Positions 24,707-33,801 of a DNA stretch of 64,000 bases are shown here, piece after piece. This DNA is from an uncultured Ruminiclostridium sp. Its GTDB lineage: Bacteria > Bacillota > Clostridia > Oscillospirales > Ruminococcaceae. The position numbers were made by a program, and so were the translations under genes. The notes below the pieces were generated by a model, which did no database searches, had not been told where the DNA came from, and saw only the letters and a program-made list of their open reading frames with translations. Numbering within the stretch: the first letter of the stretch is position 1; every line of letters begins with the position of its first letter. The stretch is taken from NCBI GenBank assembly GCA_934490165.1, contig CAKSTB010000003.1:103825-167824 (forward strand), given 5' to 3'.

Positions 24707-27700
24707 ATGAAAGTGAAAAAGTGGCTTTTGGCGTTTGCGGCTTTCGCGGTTATGGCGGTTGTGTGCGCTGTAGGGGCGGGAGCGGAAACGTTTGGAGATT
24801 TTGAGTATGAAATAACTTATGATGATGCGGTAGCGATTACAAACTATAACGGAAGTGCGGAAAATGTTGATATTCCTGCGGAAATTGACGGAATGAGCGT
24901 GAAAAGTATAGATTATAATGCTTTCAACGGCTGCACAAATCTTACCGATATAATGATACCGGATAGTGTGACAGATATCGGCGAACAAGCGTTCTATAAC
25001 TGCACATCACTCAAAGAGGTCACTATTCCTGCAAGTGTGATCTCTATCGGAGAAGATGCTTTTGGATATTACGAAGAATATTATGGAGATATCGGCGAAA
25101 AGAAGAAGGTCGACGGTTTCAAAATAAACTATGTCAAGAATTCATGGGGTCACCGGTATGCAACCAAAAACGGTTTTTCTGATGAAGTTTGTCTTATTAC
25201 CAATGAACTTAATGACGGCTCACTGGAAATAGACGGATATGCCGGAAACAGCCCTACATATATAATTCCTGGTGAAATTGACGGCAAGAAGGTTACCAAA
25301 ATCGGCGGTTATGCATTTGATGGCTGCACTGAACTGACAAGCATAACGATACCTGACAGTGTAACGGATATAGGCACCGGCGCATTCTATAACTGCACAT
25401 CACTAAAATCTGTTACTATTCCCACAAGCGTGACATCTATCGGTATTGAAACTTTCGGATATTATAAAGGTTATGATGCTGATACTGATTCATGGAAATC
25501 GAAGAAGGTCGACGGATTCGAGATCAACTATGTCAAGAACACACGGGGTCATTGGTACGCAATTAAAAACGGTTTTTCCGATGGAGCTTGCCTTATTGTC
25601 AGCGAACGTGATGACGGTACGTTGAAAATAGACGGATATGCCGGAAACAGCACATCATACATAATTCCCGCTGAAATAGACGGTAAGAAGGTTACTGCTA
25701 TTGGTGATTACGCCTTCATGGATTGTAATGAGCTGACATGTGTAACTATACCTGACGGTGTAATATCTATCAACGATTATGCTTTCTATAACTGTACCTC
25801 GCTTGAAACAATTTCAATTCCTGACAGCGTGACATCTATAGACAGTTTTGCGTTCTCTTACTGCACATCTCTCAAATCGGTTACAATACCTGCAAGTGTG
25901 ACATCTATTAACTGGCAAGCATTCTACAACTGCATATCACTCAAAGAGGTCACAATTCCTGCGAGTGTAACTGATATCGGCAATCAAGCTTTCGGATATT
26001 GTGTTGATACTGTCACCTATAACTCGAAGAAAGTCGATGGTTTCAAAATAAACTATGTTAAAAACACACAGGGACATTTATACGCTGCTCAAAATGGATT
26101 TACAGATGAAGCTTGTATAGTTACCAATGAGCTTGAAGACGGTACAATAGAAATAAGCAAATATTACGGAACAAACGAAACATACATCATTCCGCCCGAG
26201 ATCAATGGCAAGAAAGTAACGGAGATAGGCGATCAAGCATTTGAGTATAATACTGCACTTACCAGCGTAACCATACCAGACACTGTGACGAGAATAGGCT
26301 GGCTGACATTCCGTGGCTGTACAGCATTGACGAGTATAAAAATCCCGGATAGTGTTACCAAAATTGAGAGTTTTGCATTCATGGAGTGTGATTCTCTTAA
26401 GAATGTTTCGATCCCGGCAAGCGTTACAGAGATCTACGATTATGCTTTTGGCTATACACGCGATGAGGACTACAACTACGCAAAGGTTGACGGTTTCACA
26501 CTGGAATATGTAGAAAATACAGCAGGACATCTGTATGCGGCACTGAACGACTTTACCGATGAAGGCTATTTTGTCACAGAAGAGCTTGAAGACGGAACAT
26601 TGTCAATAAGTGGATACTACGCAAAAGATGAAACATATACAATTCCACCAGAAATCAACGGTAAGAAAGTAACGCAGATAAAACAATATGCTTTTGCGCG
26701 CAACGAGTATCTGAAAAGTATTGTAATATCCGAAAATGTAAAGGAAATAGGACAGCATGCTTTTAGCGGCTGTACTGCGCTTACTGATGTGAGTATACCG
26801 GATAGTGTTACAGAAATCGATACACGAGCTTTTGTTAATTGTACATCTCTTCTGAATGTTAGTGTACCTGAAAGTGTTACTTTTATAGGAGAGCAAGCCT
26901 TCGGATATGAGTACGATGATTTAGGGTATGAAGGAAAAATCAAAGGCTTTAATATAAAATGCTATAAAGACACAGCCGGAGAGCAGTACGCCAAGGACAA
27001 CGGATTTGACTATGAAATTCTTGAAAGTGAAACGCAGTGCGCTCACAGCAACACCGAGATACGCAATACAAAGAGCGCTAACTGCATAACGGACGGTTAT
27101 ACAGGCGATACATATTGTAAGGATTGCGGAGAGCTGATTTCGAGCGGTGAGGTTATCCCCGCAACAGGCAACCATAAGTTCGGCGATTGGACGATCACCA
27201 AGGCGGCAACCTGCACGACAGCAGGTACAAAGACAAAGACTTGCTCGGTTTGCGGAAAGACTGAAACCGCAACAATAGCAAAGACAGCTCACAAGTATGA
27301 TAATACAGTTGTAAAACCCACATACACAGCAAAGGGCTACACACTGCACAAGTGCTCGGCTTGCGGTGCAAGCTATAAGGATACTTATACAGCCACGCTA
27401 ACCCTTGCCAAGGTTGGCGGTTTCAAGGTTAAGGCTAAGGACAGCACAAGTATCACTTTACAGTGGAATAAGAACAGCTCGGCAAGCGGCTACATTATTG
27501 AAGCTTACAACGGTAAGACATGGAGTCAGGTTACTAAGATAGCCAAGAACAGCACGCTGACATATAAAGTCACAAAGCTGTCTGCAAGCAAGACCTATCA
27601 GTACAGAATAAAGGCGTACAAGACGGAGGGTAAGGCTACAGCTTACAGCGCTAACTCGGCGACGCTCAGTGTAAATACTAATCCCTCTAACATGAGCGGA

Positions 27701-29671
27701 TTTAAGGCTAAATCCAAGTCTTACAACAGCATAACGCTCCAGTGGAACAAGAATACAAGTGCTACAGGTTATGAGTTACAGAAGTGGGACGGCAAGAAGT
27801 GGGTATCGCTTACCAAGATAAGCAAGAACAGCACTACAACTTATACCGTTAAGAGCTTAAAGGCTAGTACGACTTATAAGTATAGAATCAGAGCTTATAA
27901 GACAATTGGCAAGACTACACAGTACAGCGCTTACACGACAACGCTCAGCGTAAATACAAACCCCTCTAATATGAGTGGATTTAAGGCTAAAGCTAAGTCT
28001 TACAACAGCATAACGCTCCAGTGGAACAAGAATACTTCGGCAACAGGCTATGAGTTACAGAAGTGGGACGGTAAGAAGTGGGTTACACTTACCAAGATAG
28101 CTAAGAATAGCACTACGACTTATACAGTTAAGAGCCTTAAAGCTAGTACGACTTATAAGTACAGAATAAGAGCTTATAAGACCATCGGCAAGGCTACGCA
28201 GTACAGTGCATACTCGGCAACTCTGAGCGTAAATACAAATCCCACGAACATGAGCGGATTTAAAGCTAAGTCAAAGACCGCTACAAGCGTAACGCTCCAG
28301 TGGAACAAGAACACTTCGGCAACTGGTTACGAATTACAGAAGTGGAACGGTAAGAAGTGGGTTACGCTTACTAAGATAGCCAAGAACAGCACGACTACTT
28401 ACACCGTTAAGAGCTTAAAGGCTAGCACGACTTATAAGTACAGAATAAGAGCGTATAAGACGATTGGTAAGGCTACGCAGTATAGCGCTTACTCGGCAAC
28501 GCTCAGTGTAAATACTAATCCCTCTAATATGAGCGGATTTAAAGCTAAGTCAAAGACCGCTACAAGCATAACGCTCCAGTGGAACAAGAATACATCTGCT
28601 ACAGGTTACGAATTACAGAAGTGGGACGGTAAGAAGTGGGTTACACTTACTAAGATAAGCAAGAACAGCACTACTACTTACACTGTTAAGAGCCTTAAAG
28701 CTAGTACGACTTATAAGTACAGAATAAGAGCTTATAAGACAATTGGCAAGGCTACACAGTATAGCGGATATTCTGCAACGCTTAGCGTAAATACTAACCC
28801 CTCTAACATAAGTGGCTTTAAGGCTAAATCCAAGTCTTACAACAGCATAACGCTCCAGTGGAACAAGAACACTAGCGCTACAGGCTATGAGTTACAGAAG
28901 TGGAACGGTAAGAAGTGGGTTACGCTTACTAAGATAAGCAAGAACAGCACGACTACTTACACCGTCAAAAACCTTAAGGCGGTTACAACGTATAAGTTCA
29001 GAATCAGAGCGTACAAGACAATTGGCAAGGCTACACAGTACAGCGCTTACTCGGCAACACTCAGCGCGAACACTATCCCGACTAATGTCAGCCGTTTCAG
29101 GCTCAACTCAAAGACAGGCAAAATGCTTAATCTCGGCTGGGATATGAGTGACGATGCCGCGGGATATATTGTTCAGCAGTATAAAGGCGGCAAGTGGGTG
29201 CAGGTCGCAAAGCTTGGCAAGAGCAAATATTCAGTAAGGATAAAGGATCTTTCGCCGTCAACTACATATAAGTTCCGTATAAGGAAATACGCCAAAATCG
29301 GCAAAACCACGGTTTACGGAAATTGGAGTTGTAAGAGCTTTAAAACCGAGGGTAAGGATTGCGTTGATGAGGTTAAGTTTACGCCTAGTGGGGAGCGTAT
29401 ACCTGATGAGTTATGGGAATATGTAGATGAAGTTTGGGCTGAGAAATATTATGATAAGCCTGTAAAAAAGTGGGTTGCAACAGTAATGGGTTATGCATTC
29501 CATTACGCAGTACCTGTTTACGGTGGTTTAACTTATACCCTTCACTTCGGTTTTTCAGTAGAAATTATTGGCGAAACGAATAATGGCTTTTTCATAGCAA
29601 AAGACGGATGCTATTTCGAAGATTACAGCTTAATAGATCATGAGCCATCTCCGTCTGAAGAAATATTTTAA
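24707..29671 (+). CDS. Giant secreted protein: BspA-type leucine-rich repeats, Cys-pair region, seven FN3 domains
   Basis: 1654 aa from the ATG at 24707. A signal peptide ends near AGA-ETF (about residue 26). Residues about 30-760 are LRR_5/BspA repeats, with blocks such as LTSITIPDSVTDIGTGAFYN interrupted by four similar spacers (VDGFKINYVKN, then a Gly-His turn). About 770-900 holds several CxxC pairs (CKDC, CSVC, CSAC) typical of clostridial surface repeats. About 900-1555 is seven fibronectin type III domains; five neighbours have a 93-residue (279-bp) period and are nearly identical. The last 110 residues form an unrecognised domain. There is no LPXTG motif, so the anchoring mode is unclear. 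Likely adhesion or substrate binding (inference). Followed by a strong terminator. Confidence 0.93.
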   Translation: MKVKKWLLAFAAFAVMAVVCAVGAGAETFGDFEYEITYDDAVAITNYNGSAENVDIPAEIDGMSVKSIDYNAFNGCTNLTDIMIPDSVTDIGEQAFYNCTSLKEVTIPASVISIGEDAFGYYEEYYGDIGEKKKVDGFKINYVKNSWGHRYATKNGFSDEVCLITNELNDGSLEIDGYAGNSPTYIIPGEIDGKKVTKIGGYAFDGCTELTSITIPDSVTDIGTGAFYNCTSLKSVTIPTSVTSIGIETFGYYKGYDADTDSWKSKKVDGFEINYVKNTRGHWYAIKNGFSDGACLIVSERDDGTLKIDGYAGNSTSYIIPAEIDGKKVTAIGDYAFMDCNELTCVTIPDGVISINDYAFYNCTSLETISIPDSVTSIDSFAFSYCTSLKSVTIPASVTSINWQAFYNCISLKEVTIPASVTDIGNQAFGYCVDTVTYNSKKVDGFKINYVKNTQGHLYAAQNGFTDEACIVTNELEDGTIEISKYYGTNETYIIPPEINGKKVTEIGDQAFEYNTALTSVTIPDTVTRIGWLTFRGCTALTSIKIPDSVTKIESFAFMECDSLKNVSIPASVTEIYDYAFGYTRDEDYNYAKVDGFTLEYVENTAGHLYAALNDFTDEGYFVTEELEDGTLSISGYYAKDETYTIPPEINGKKVTQIKQYAFARNEYLKSIVISENVKEIGQHAFSGCTALTDVSIPDSVTEIDTRAFVNCTSLLNVSVPESVTFIGEQAFGYEYDDLGYEGKIKGFNIKCYKDTAGEQYAKDNGFDYEILESETQCAHSNTEIRNTKSANCITDGYTGDTYCKDCGELISSGEVIPATGNHKFGDWTITKAATCTTAGTKTKTCSVCGKTETATIAKTAHKYDNTVVKPTYTAKGYTLHKCSACGASYKDTYTATLTLAKVGGFKVKAKDSTSITLQWNKNSSASGYIIEAYNGKTWSQVTKIAKNSTLTYKVTKLSASKTYQYRIKAYKTEGKATAYSANSATLSVNTNPSNMSGFKAKSKSYNSITLQWNKNTSATGYELQKWDGKKWVSLTKISKNSTTTYTVKSLKASTTYKYRIRAYKTIGKTTQYSAYTTTLSVNTNPSNMSGFKAKAKSYNSITLQWNKNTSATGYELQKWDGKKWVTLTKIAKNSTTTYTVKSLKASTTYKYRIRAYKTIGKATQYSAYSATLSVNTNPTNMSGFKAKSKTATSVTLQWNKNTSATGYELQKWNGKKWVTLTKIAKNSTTTYTVKSLKASTTYKYRIRAYKTIGKATQYSAYSATLSVNTNPSNMSGFKAKSKTATSITLQWNKNTSATGYELQKWDGKKWVTLTKISKNSTTTYTVKSLKASTTYKYRIRAYKTIGKATQYSGYSATLSVNTNPSNISGFKAKSKSYNSITLQWNKNTSATGYELQKWNGKKWVTLTKISKNSTTTYTVKNLKAVTTYKFRIRAYKTIGKATQYSAYSATLSANTIPTNVSRFRLNSKTGKMLNLGWDMSDDAAGYIVQQYKGGKWVQVAKLGKSKYSVRIKDLSPSTTYKFRIRKYAKIGKTTVYGNWSCKSFKTEGKDCVDEVKFTPSGERIPDELWEYVDEVWAEKYYDKPVKKWVATVMGYAFHYAVPVYGGLTYTLHFGFSVEIIGETNNGFFIAKDGCYFEDYSLIDHEPSPSEEIF
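27692..29080 (+). repeat. 279-bp tandem coding repeat (FN3 array)
   Basis: Repeat starts are seen at 27692, 27971, 28250, 28529 and 28808, exactly 279 bases apart, each beginning with (A/T)SGFKAK. High DNA identity suggests recent expansion or gene conversion. Confidence 0.9.
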
Positions 29672-29702
29672 CATTATTGTAATTTAAGATTTGGGCACAG
29701 GG

Positions 29703-29736
29703 CAGTCCGCTATAAACACAGCGGACTGTTTTTTTC
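29703..29736 (+). terminator. Terminator of the giant surface-protein gene
   Basis: CAGTCCGCT/AGCGGACTG stem (29703-29711 with 29720-29728) followed by seven T. Confidence 0.92.
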
Positions 29737-29891
29737 TATATGGTGTTCTATGCGATTTATGGCAAAAGGTTTGGGGGATCGGTAAAGGATTTGCGTGGGC
29801 GGGAAAGTGTATGTTGCAAGGCGTGATGTGCGGGTAGGGAGGTATACGGTACTTTGGCAATCATTGCACAGGTGGAGATAATCGTGGCAAC

Positions 29892-29988
29892 GGGCGGGGC
29901 AAGCAATGCAAGGATGCATTAAGTGTGTGTGCACAGAGTTTCGCAGGACGCGAAACCATACAAGCACACACAGCACCGCACCCTACGG
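29892..29988 (+). repeat. Filled palindromic repeat, copy 2
   Basis: GGGCGGGGCAAGC and CACCGCACCCTACGG flank a 69-bp insert (29905-29973) with the same two AGGA-loop hairpins as 23161-23230. Confidence 0.85.
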
Positions 29989-30049
29989 AAAATTGGGTAG
30001 TGTACGTTGCTTTGGCGGTGATGGTTGGAATGAAAATGTTGGTGGTGAC

Positions 30050-30175
30050 GATCCTTCGGTCTTGACGGCAGATAAAGTGTGAACAATTTGGACGTTGTAG
30101 GTGTCGCAAAGTATGGACGTATTTGATAAATGCGAGCCTTGCCGCAAGCCAGCTCCCTTTGGCAAGGGAGCCAAG
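30050..30175 (+). repeat. Interspersed repeat, TTGACGGC/AGCTCCCTTT type
   Basis: Begins GATCCTTCGGTCTTGACGGC and ends in the hairpin AGCTCCCTTTGGCAAGGGAG. Relatives are at 30401, 46197, 57074, 56911 (inverted) and 63441. Confidence 0.8.
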
Positions 30176-30242
30176 AATTAGTGCGGGGCGAGGGATAGTG
30201 CGGATTGGGAGTGATTGTGGTAGTGGAGATAATCGTGGCAAC

Positions 30243-30339
30243 GGGCGGGGCAAGCAATGCAAGGATGCATTAAATGTGTGTGCACAGAGTTTCGCAGGAC
30301 GCGAAACCATACAAGCACACACAGCACCGCACCCTACGG
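30243..30339 (+). repeat. Filled palindromic repeat, copy 3
   Basis: Nearly identical to 29892-29988; insert at 30256-30324. Confidence 0.85.
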
Positions 30340-30400
30340 GAAATTGAGTAGTGTACGGTGCTTTGGCGGTGATGGTTGGAATGAAAATGTTGGTGATGAC

Positions 30401-30527
30401 AATCCCTCAGTCTTGACGGCGGATAGGGTAGGTATTATTTGAATGTTGCGGGTATCGCAAAGTATAACGAGGATTTAACACAAGTGTGCCTTGCCGCAAG
30501 CCAGCTCCCTTTGGCAAGGGAGCCAAG
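30401..30527 (+). repeat. Interspersed repeat, TTGACGGC/AGCTCCCTTT type
   Basis: Begins AATCCCTCAGTCTTGACGGC and ends AGCTCCCTTTGGCAAGGGAG plus CCAAG. Confidence 0.8.
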
Positions 30528-30624
30528 TGAGGTGCGGGGCGAAGGATAGTGCGGGGTTGACGGTGTTTCACAGAGTGGAGATAATCGGTGCGGCGGGAGC
30601 GGCGATCCCTCCGTCTTGACGGCA

Positions 30625-30654
30625 GAAAAAATCCACTGCGGTGAAACAGTGGAT
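30625..30654 (-). terminator. Terminator downstream of yajC
   Basis: ATCCACTG/CAGTGGAT stem (30631-30638 with 30647-30654), followed by TTTTTT on the minus strand. Confidence 0.88.
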
Positions 30655-30703
30655 CTATTACTATTGAATTGATATTGCGCCGCAGGGCAATTTTACAGTT
30701 CGC

Positions 30704-31060
30704 TTACTTTGACTCTTCAGCGTCGTGTACTGTTCTGTTCTCGGCGATGCTGCTCTTTAAAACACGAATCTTTGTTCTGTCAGAGCCTGTTTCGATAAGA
30801 ACCGTATCGTCTGTAACTCTTAATACTCTGCCTACGATACCGCCTGTTGTTACAACTTCATCTGCGACCTCAAGGTTGTTGAGCATCTCCTGCATCTTCT
30901 TACCGCGCTTCTTCTCGGGTCTGATTATGAGGAAGTAGAAGATAACTATCATAAGTGCGAGGGGGATAAGCATTGTAAGTATGCTGAGGATATCGTTTCC
31001 GCCCTGTCCTGTAGATGATGCTGTCTGTCCGCTTGTTAATAATGTCAGTAATTCTGTCAT
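30704..31060 (-). CDS. yajC: Preprotein translocase accessory subunit YajC
   Basis: 118 aa. A single membrane segment (about 27-46, LIPLALMIVIFYFLIIRP) is followed by the conserved cytoplasmic YajC domain (KMQEMLNNLEVADEVVTTGG). Associates with SecDF at the Sec translocon. secDF is not adjacent here. Single gene with its own terminator. Confidence 0.95.
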   Translation of the reverse strand: MTELLTLLTSGQTASSTGQGGNDILSILTMLIPLALMIVIFYFLIIRPEKKRGKKMQEMLNNLEVADEVVTTGGIVGRVLRVTDDTVLIETGSDRTKIRVLKSSIAENRTVHDAEESK

Positions 31061-31147
31061 TTTAATGTCCTTTCTTTTTACGTGCGAAATTCGCTATTTA
31101 TCTTATTATAACTTATTAAAGCCACAATTGCAAGCACTTTTGTGTAT

Positions 31148-32419
31148 TTATTCAAATCTTATGTCGGTAAATCCGAGCTTTTCGAGCGCCGTCTTACAAT
31201 TTTTGATATCATCGGCAGAGAGAGTTGAGCTGCCGGTAATGCCGACCGAGATCCCGGTATCGCCTGTAGTCTTCTTTACAAGCGTGAATATCTGCGTTAC
31301 TGCCTTTGTGATATCCTTTTCGACTGTTGTCGTCTTGTCGGCTGATGTCTGGAGCTTTGTGCCGAGAAGTGATGTATCCATTGTTACGAGCACTCCTGCG
31401 TCCGCCATTTTTTCCTTTACCGACCATATTTCGGCTGTGCCGTCATAAGCTGTTGCCGACATTGTAAGCAGTGCGTCTGCCTTTATTTCAACGGTCGCGG
31501 TCGCCTTTGACGCTATAGCCTTCTTTGCGCACGCCTCGGCAAGTGCCGCAAGCTTTTCGCTTCTGCTTGCGTTCTGTAATTCCTTTGACAGGAGCGAATA
31601 GTCATATGACTGGAAGTTCGGGAAGATCGTGTTTTCAAGCTCGATATCGACAAATCCTGCCTTTGCAAGCTCGCCGCAGATATCCGCGTAATAATTTACC
31701 GCGTCAGCCGAGTAAGGCGTTGTCCACGGCTTGCCGCCGTTATCTGCCGCCGCATCAAGCCAGCTCCAGTTGCCGTCTGTGATCACATATCCCGCACTGT
31801 CAAACAGATACGGAGTTTTGCGGTCGTAGAGCGTTGTTACAGCCGCCGCGGGGGTAATGTCGACCGCCTTGCACGCCTTTACTATCTGCGCCGCAGTCAG
31901 CTTGCCCTTATTCACGTCTGTGTTGTCCTTGACTGCCGCAAGAGTTGACTTGTATAAAAGCTCGCCTGTTGTGTTTTTGAGCGTAAATACGACTGTGTTA
32001 CTGCCGCTGTCCTTGACGGTCGCAAGATACTTATTGAGCGCGTCCTCGCTCTGTATTGCCGTATCGGGAGCGAGCACGGCATATGTCGATGTTACCTCGG
32101 CAGGCTTACTGTCATTTGAAGATGTCGTGCTGTCGGGCTTCGATGTATCAGTGCCGGAATTTACGGAAGTATCGTCGGTGCTTGATGTGTCGGGTACGGA
32201 TTCGGGAGGAGTCCATGCCGGCTCGCTTACCGATGAGGTGTTGCCGCTTCCGCTGAAGAAGTTTATCAGCGGGGACGCTACCGAATATCCCACAAACACA
32301 AGCGCTCCGAGTATTACTACGAAAAGCACTCCCTCGAAGATTTTTCTTCCGGTGCTTTTGCGCTTTTTGTATAAATTACGCCTCGAACGTTTGACCTTAA
32401 ATCCTTTTTTTCTGCTCAT
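31148..32419 (-). CDS. Membrane-anchored putative glycoside hydrolase (TIM-barrel like)
   Basis: 423 aa. A very basic N-terminus (MSRKKGFKVKRSRRNLYKKR), one membrane segment (about 28-50) and a Ser/Thr/Asp-rich linker (about 58-105) lead to an extracellular domain of about 310 aa. The alternating beta/alpha pattern (YAVLAPDTAIQSEDALNKYL; TNTV-like strands; KAGFVDIELENTIFP) resembles the DUF4015/putative glycosyl hydrolase TIM barrels of clostridial walls. The catalytic residues cannot be assigned with confidence. It lies 25 bases after the rnfA-like gene with its own GGAG site, so it is probably the fourth gene of that operon. Confidence 0.65.
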   Translation of the reverse strand: MSRKKGFKVKRSRRNLYKKRKSTGRKIFEGVLFVVILGALVFVGYSVASPLINFFSGSGNTSSVSEPAWTPPESVPDTSSTDDTSVNSGTDTSKPDSTTSSNDSKPAEVTSTYAVLAPDTAIQSEDALNKYLATVKDSGSNTVVFTLKNTTGELLYKSTLAAVKDNTDVNKGKLTAAQIVKACKAVDITPAAAVTTLYDRKTPYLFDSAGYVITDGNWSWLDAAADNGGKPWTTPYSADAVNYYADICGELAKAGFVDIELENTIFPNFQSYDYSLLSKELQNASRSEKLAALAEACAKKAIASKATATVEIKADALLTMSATAYDGTAEIWSVKEKMADAGVLVTMDTSLLGTKLQTSADKTTTVEKDITKAVTQIFTLVKKTTGDTGISVGITGSSTLSADDIKNCKTALEKLGFTDIRFE

Positions 32420-32444
32420 ATCAATATCTCCATTTCAGATAATA

Positions 32445-33041
32445 TCAGATAGCGCCCGTATTATAACCGGTAAGCGCATAGAAAGCAAGTGACATTATGC
32501 CGACAAATACCATCATTATCGGCATACCTCTGAACGCCTCGGGGATAAGCGGTGAGTTAAGACGTTCGTTTGCAATGTGCAGAAAGAACACGGCGATGAA
32601 AAAGCCAGCCGCAATTCCTACACCAAATCCCATATACGAAAAGAAATCGGCGTGATATGTCGTATTCAGGAACAGTGCGCCGAGCACTGCCGCGTTGAAT
32701 ACGGACAGATGAACGTATTTCTTTATATTTCTGAATATCTTTGGCAGAAAGCGCCATATAAGCAGCAGACTGCCTGTATATACTATGCTCACGATAAACG
32801 TGTATATAAGCGGCATTACAACATAGAAATACTGCCAATCGGCAAGCCAGCCGTCAACAAAGAACGTTATACAGCTTGACACCACAATAACATAGGTTAT
32901 GCCGAGTCCCAGTCCGAATATGCTCTCTTTTTTTCTTGAGGCATAGAACGCAACGCTTGTTCCGAGTGCGCGGGAGAATATCGCGTTTTCAACGAACATT
33001 GCAAGCATAGCGGTGTTTATAAACATTACTAATTTATCCAT
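32445..33041 (-). CDS. RnfA-like membrane protein lacking iron-sulfur cysteines
   Basis: 198 aa, six membrane segments expected, usual RnfA/NqrE length. Clear RnfA landmarks are ENAIFSRALG near the N-terminus and FNAAVLGALFLN in the middle. In characterised RnfA/NqrE these sites read ..LGxCP.. and ..NCAVLG.., and the two cysteines bind half of the intramembrane [2Fe-2S] cluster; here they are Ser29 and Ala117. The only cysteine is Cys57 in another helix. The start overlaps the rnfE-like stop by 8 bases. A redox role of the normal kind looks unlikely (inference). Confidence 0.85.
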   Translation of the reverse strand: MDKLVMFINTAMLAMFVENAIFSRALGTSVAFYASRKKESIFGLGLGITYVIVVSSCITFFVDGWLADWQYFYVVMPLIYTFIVSIVYTGSLLLIWRFLPKIFRNIKKYVHLSVFNAAVLGALFLNTTYHADFFSYMGFGVGIAAGFFIAVFFLHIANERLNSPLIPEAFRGMPIMMVFVGIMSLAFYALTGYNTGAI

Positions 33042-33801
33042 TGCTCTGCTCCTTTACGCTGTTGTTATCGGTCAGAGCCGCAGGCTTTGCTGTGTTGTCG
33101 GTGCTTGAGCGATAGGTCTGTTCAGCCGCCGCTCTGTTCTGCTCTTCGCTGTTCTGCCTTATTCTGCGGTTGCGCAGATAGTTGTAGAGCGCTCTGAACG
33201 TGCCAGCCATAATTCCGACAAGGATAAATCCGCCGAACGGCGACTCAAATGCCGCAATTTTAAAATCGAACAGCTGTATGCCGGCAAATGTTCCGAAGCA
33301 TATAAGCTCTCTGAAGCCGCCGGTCACTGTACAAACGACCGCAAAGCCGATTATAAAGAACGCAACGTCAACTATCATTTTCAGCTTGCTCTCAAGGTAG
33401 AAACGGCTCTCCGTCTTTGAGAATATAAGCGCATTTGTGATGATAAGCGGCATATATATGCCGATAAGCTCTACCGTCAGCGGAAATATCTGCTCCAAAA
33501 GAAGTACGGTCGGGATATAATAGACCGAGCCTACCAGCGCATATATAATTACCCTGAGGGTATATACTATCTTTTTGGGGACAAACGAGCAGGTAACTAT
33601 CGTCAGGAACGATATTATCGCAAACGCAAGCGCTATTACAACGCCCTTTTTGAATGTGGTCGCGGCGATTATGACAGGCGCGTTTACTATACCGGTCATA
33701 AGCACGACATTCTGCTTTGCAAGTCCGTCTATAAGGTCACGCGTGAACTTAAAATCAATTTTCCGCGTCTTTTCCGGCTTCAACTGTTTTGCCTGAGCCA
33801 T
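33034..33801 (-). CDS. RnfE-like membrane protein lacking iron-sulfur cysteines
   Basis: 255 aa. N-terminal 30 residues are charged, then six membrane segments. RnfE/NqrD landmarks include AKQNVVLMTGIVNAPVIIA and GIYMPLIITNALIFSKTES. Family members have LCP and NC(T/A) at these two places; here the cluster ligands are Ala41 and Ala124. Three other cysteines (about 71, 157 and 168) lie outside the ligand positions. A polar 45-residue C-terminal tail is rich in Asn, Gln and Ala. The start (AAGGAGG upstream) lies 47 bases inside the 3' end of the rnfD-like gene. Confidence 0.85.
   Translation of the reverse strand: MAQAKQLKPEKTRKIDFKFTRDLIDGLAKQNVVLMTGIVNAPVIIAATTFKKGVVIALAFAIISFLTIVTCSFVPKKIVYTLRVIIYALVGSVYYIPTVLLLEQIFPLTVELIGIYMPLIITNALIFSKTESRFYLESKLKMIVDVAFFIIGFAVVCTVTGGFRELICFGTFAGIQLFDFKIAAFESPFGGFILVGIMAGTFRALYNYLRNRRIRQNSEEQNRAAAEQTYRSSTDNTAKPAALTDNNSVKEQSNG

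Larger units (their letters stand above)
29872..30627. repeat. Tandem array of a 351-bp intergenic unit (about 2.1 copies)
   Basis: The anchor GTGGAGATAATCG recurs at 29872, 30223 and 30575. Each full unit contains one filled palindromic repeat (29892-29988; 30243-30339) and one TTGACGGC...AGCTCCCTTT repeat (30050-30175; 30401-30527). The third unit is a stub that keeps only GATCCCTCCGTCTTGACGGC. No protein gene is credible here. Confidence 0.9.

Noticed and set aside
27692..29080. CRISPR-like regular spacing
   Set aside because: The 279-bp period is an in-frame protein repeat (FN3) with no short direct repeats and unique spacers.
29861..30322. A 153-codon minus-strand frame in the repeat array
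   Set aside because: Made entirely of the 351-bp tandem unit; it contains the same peptide twice because the DNA is duplicated.
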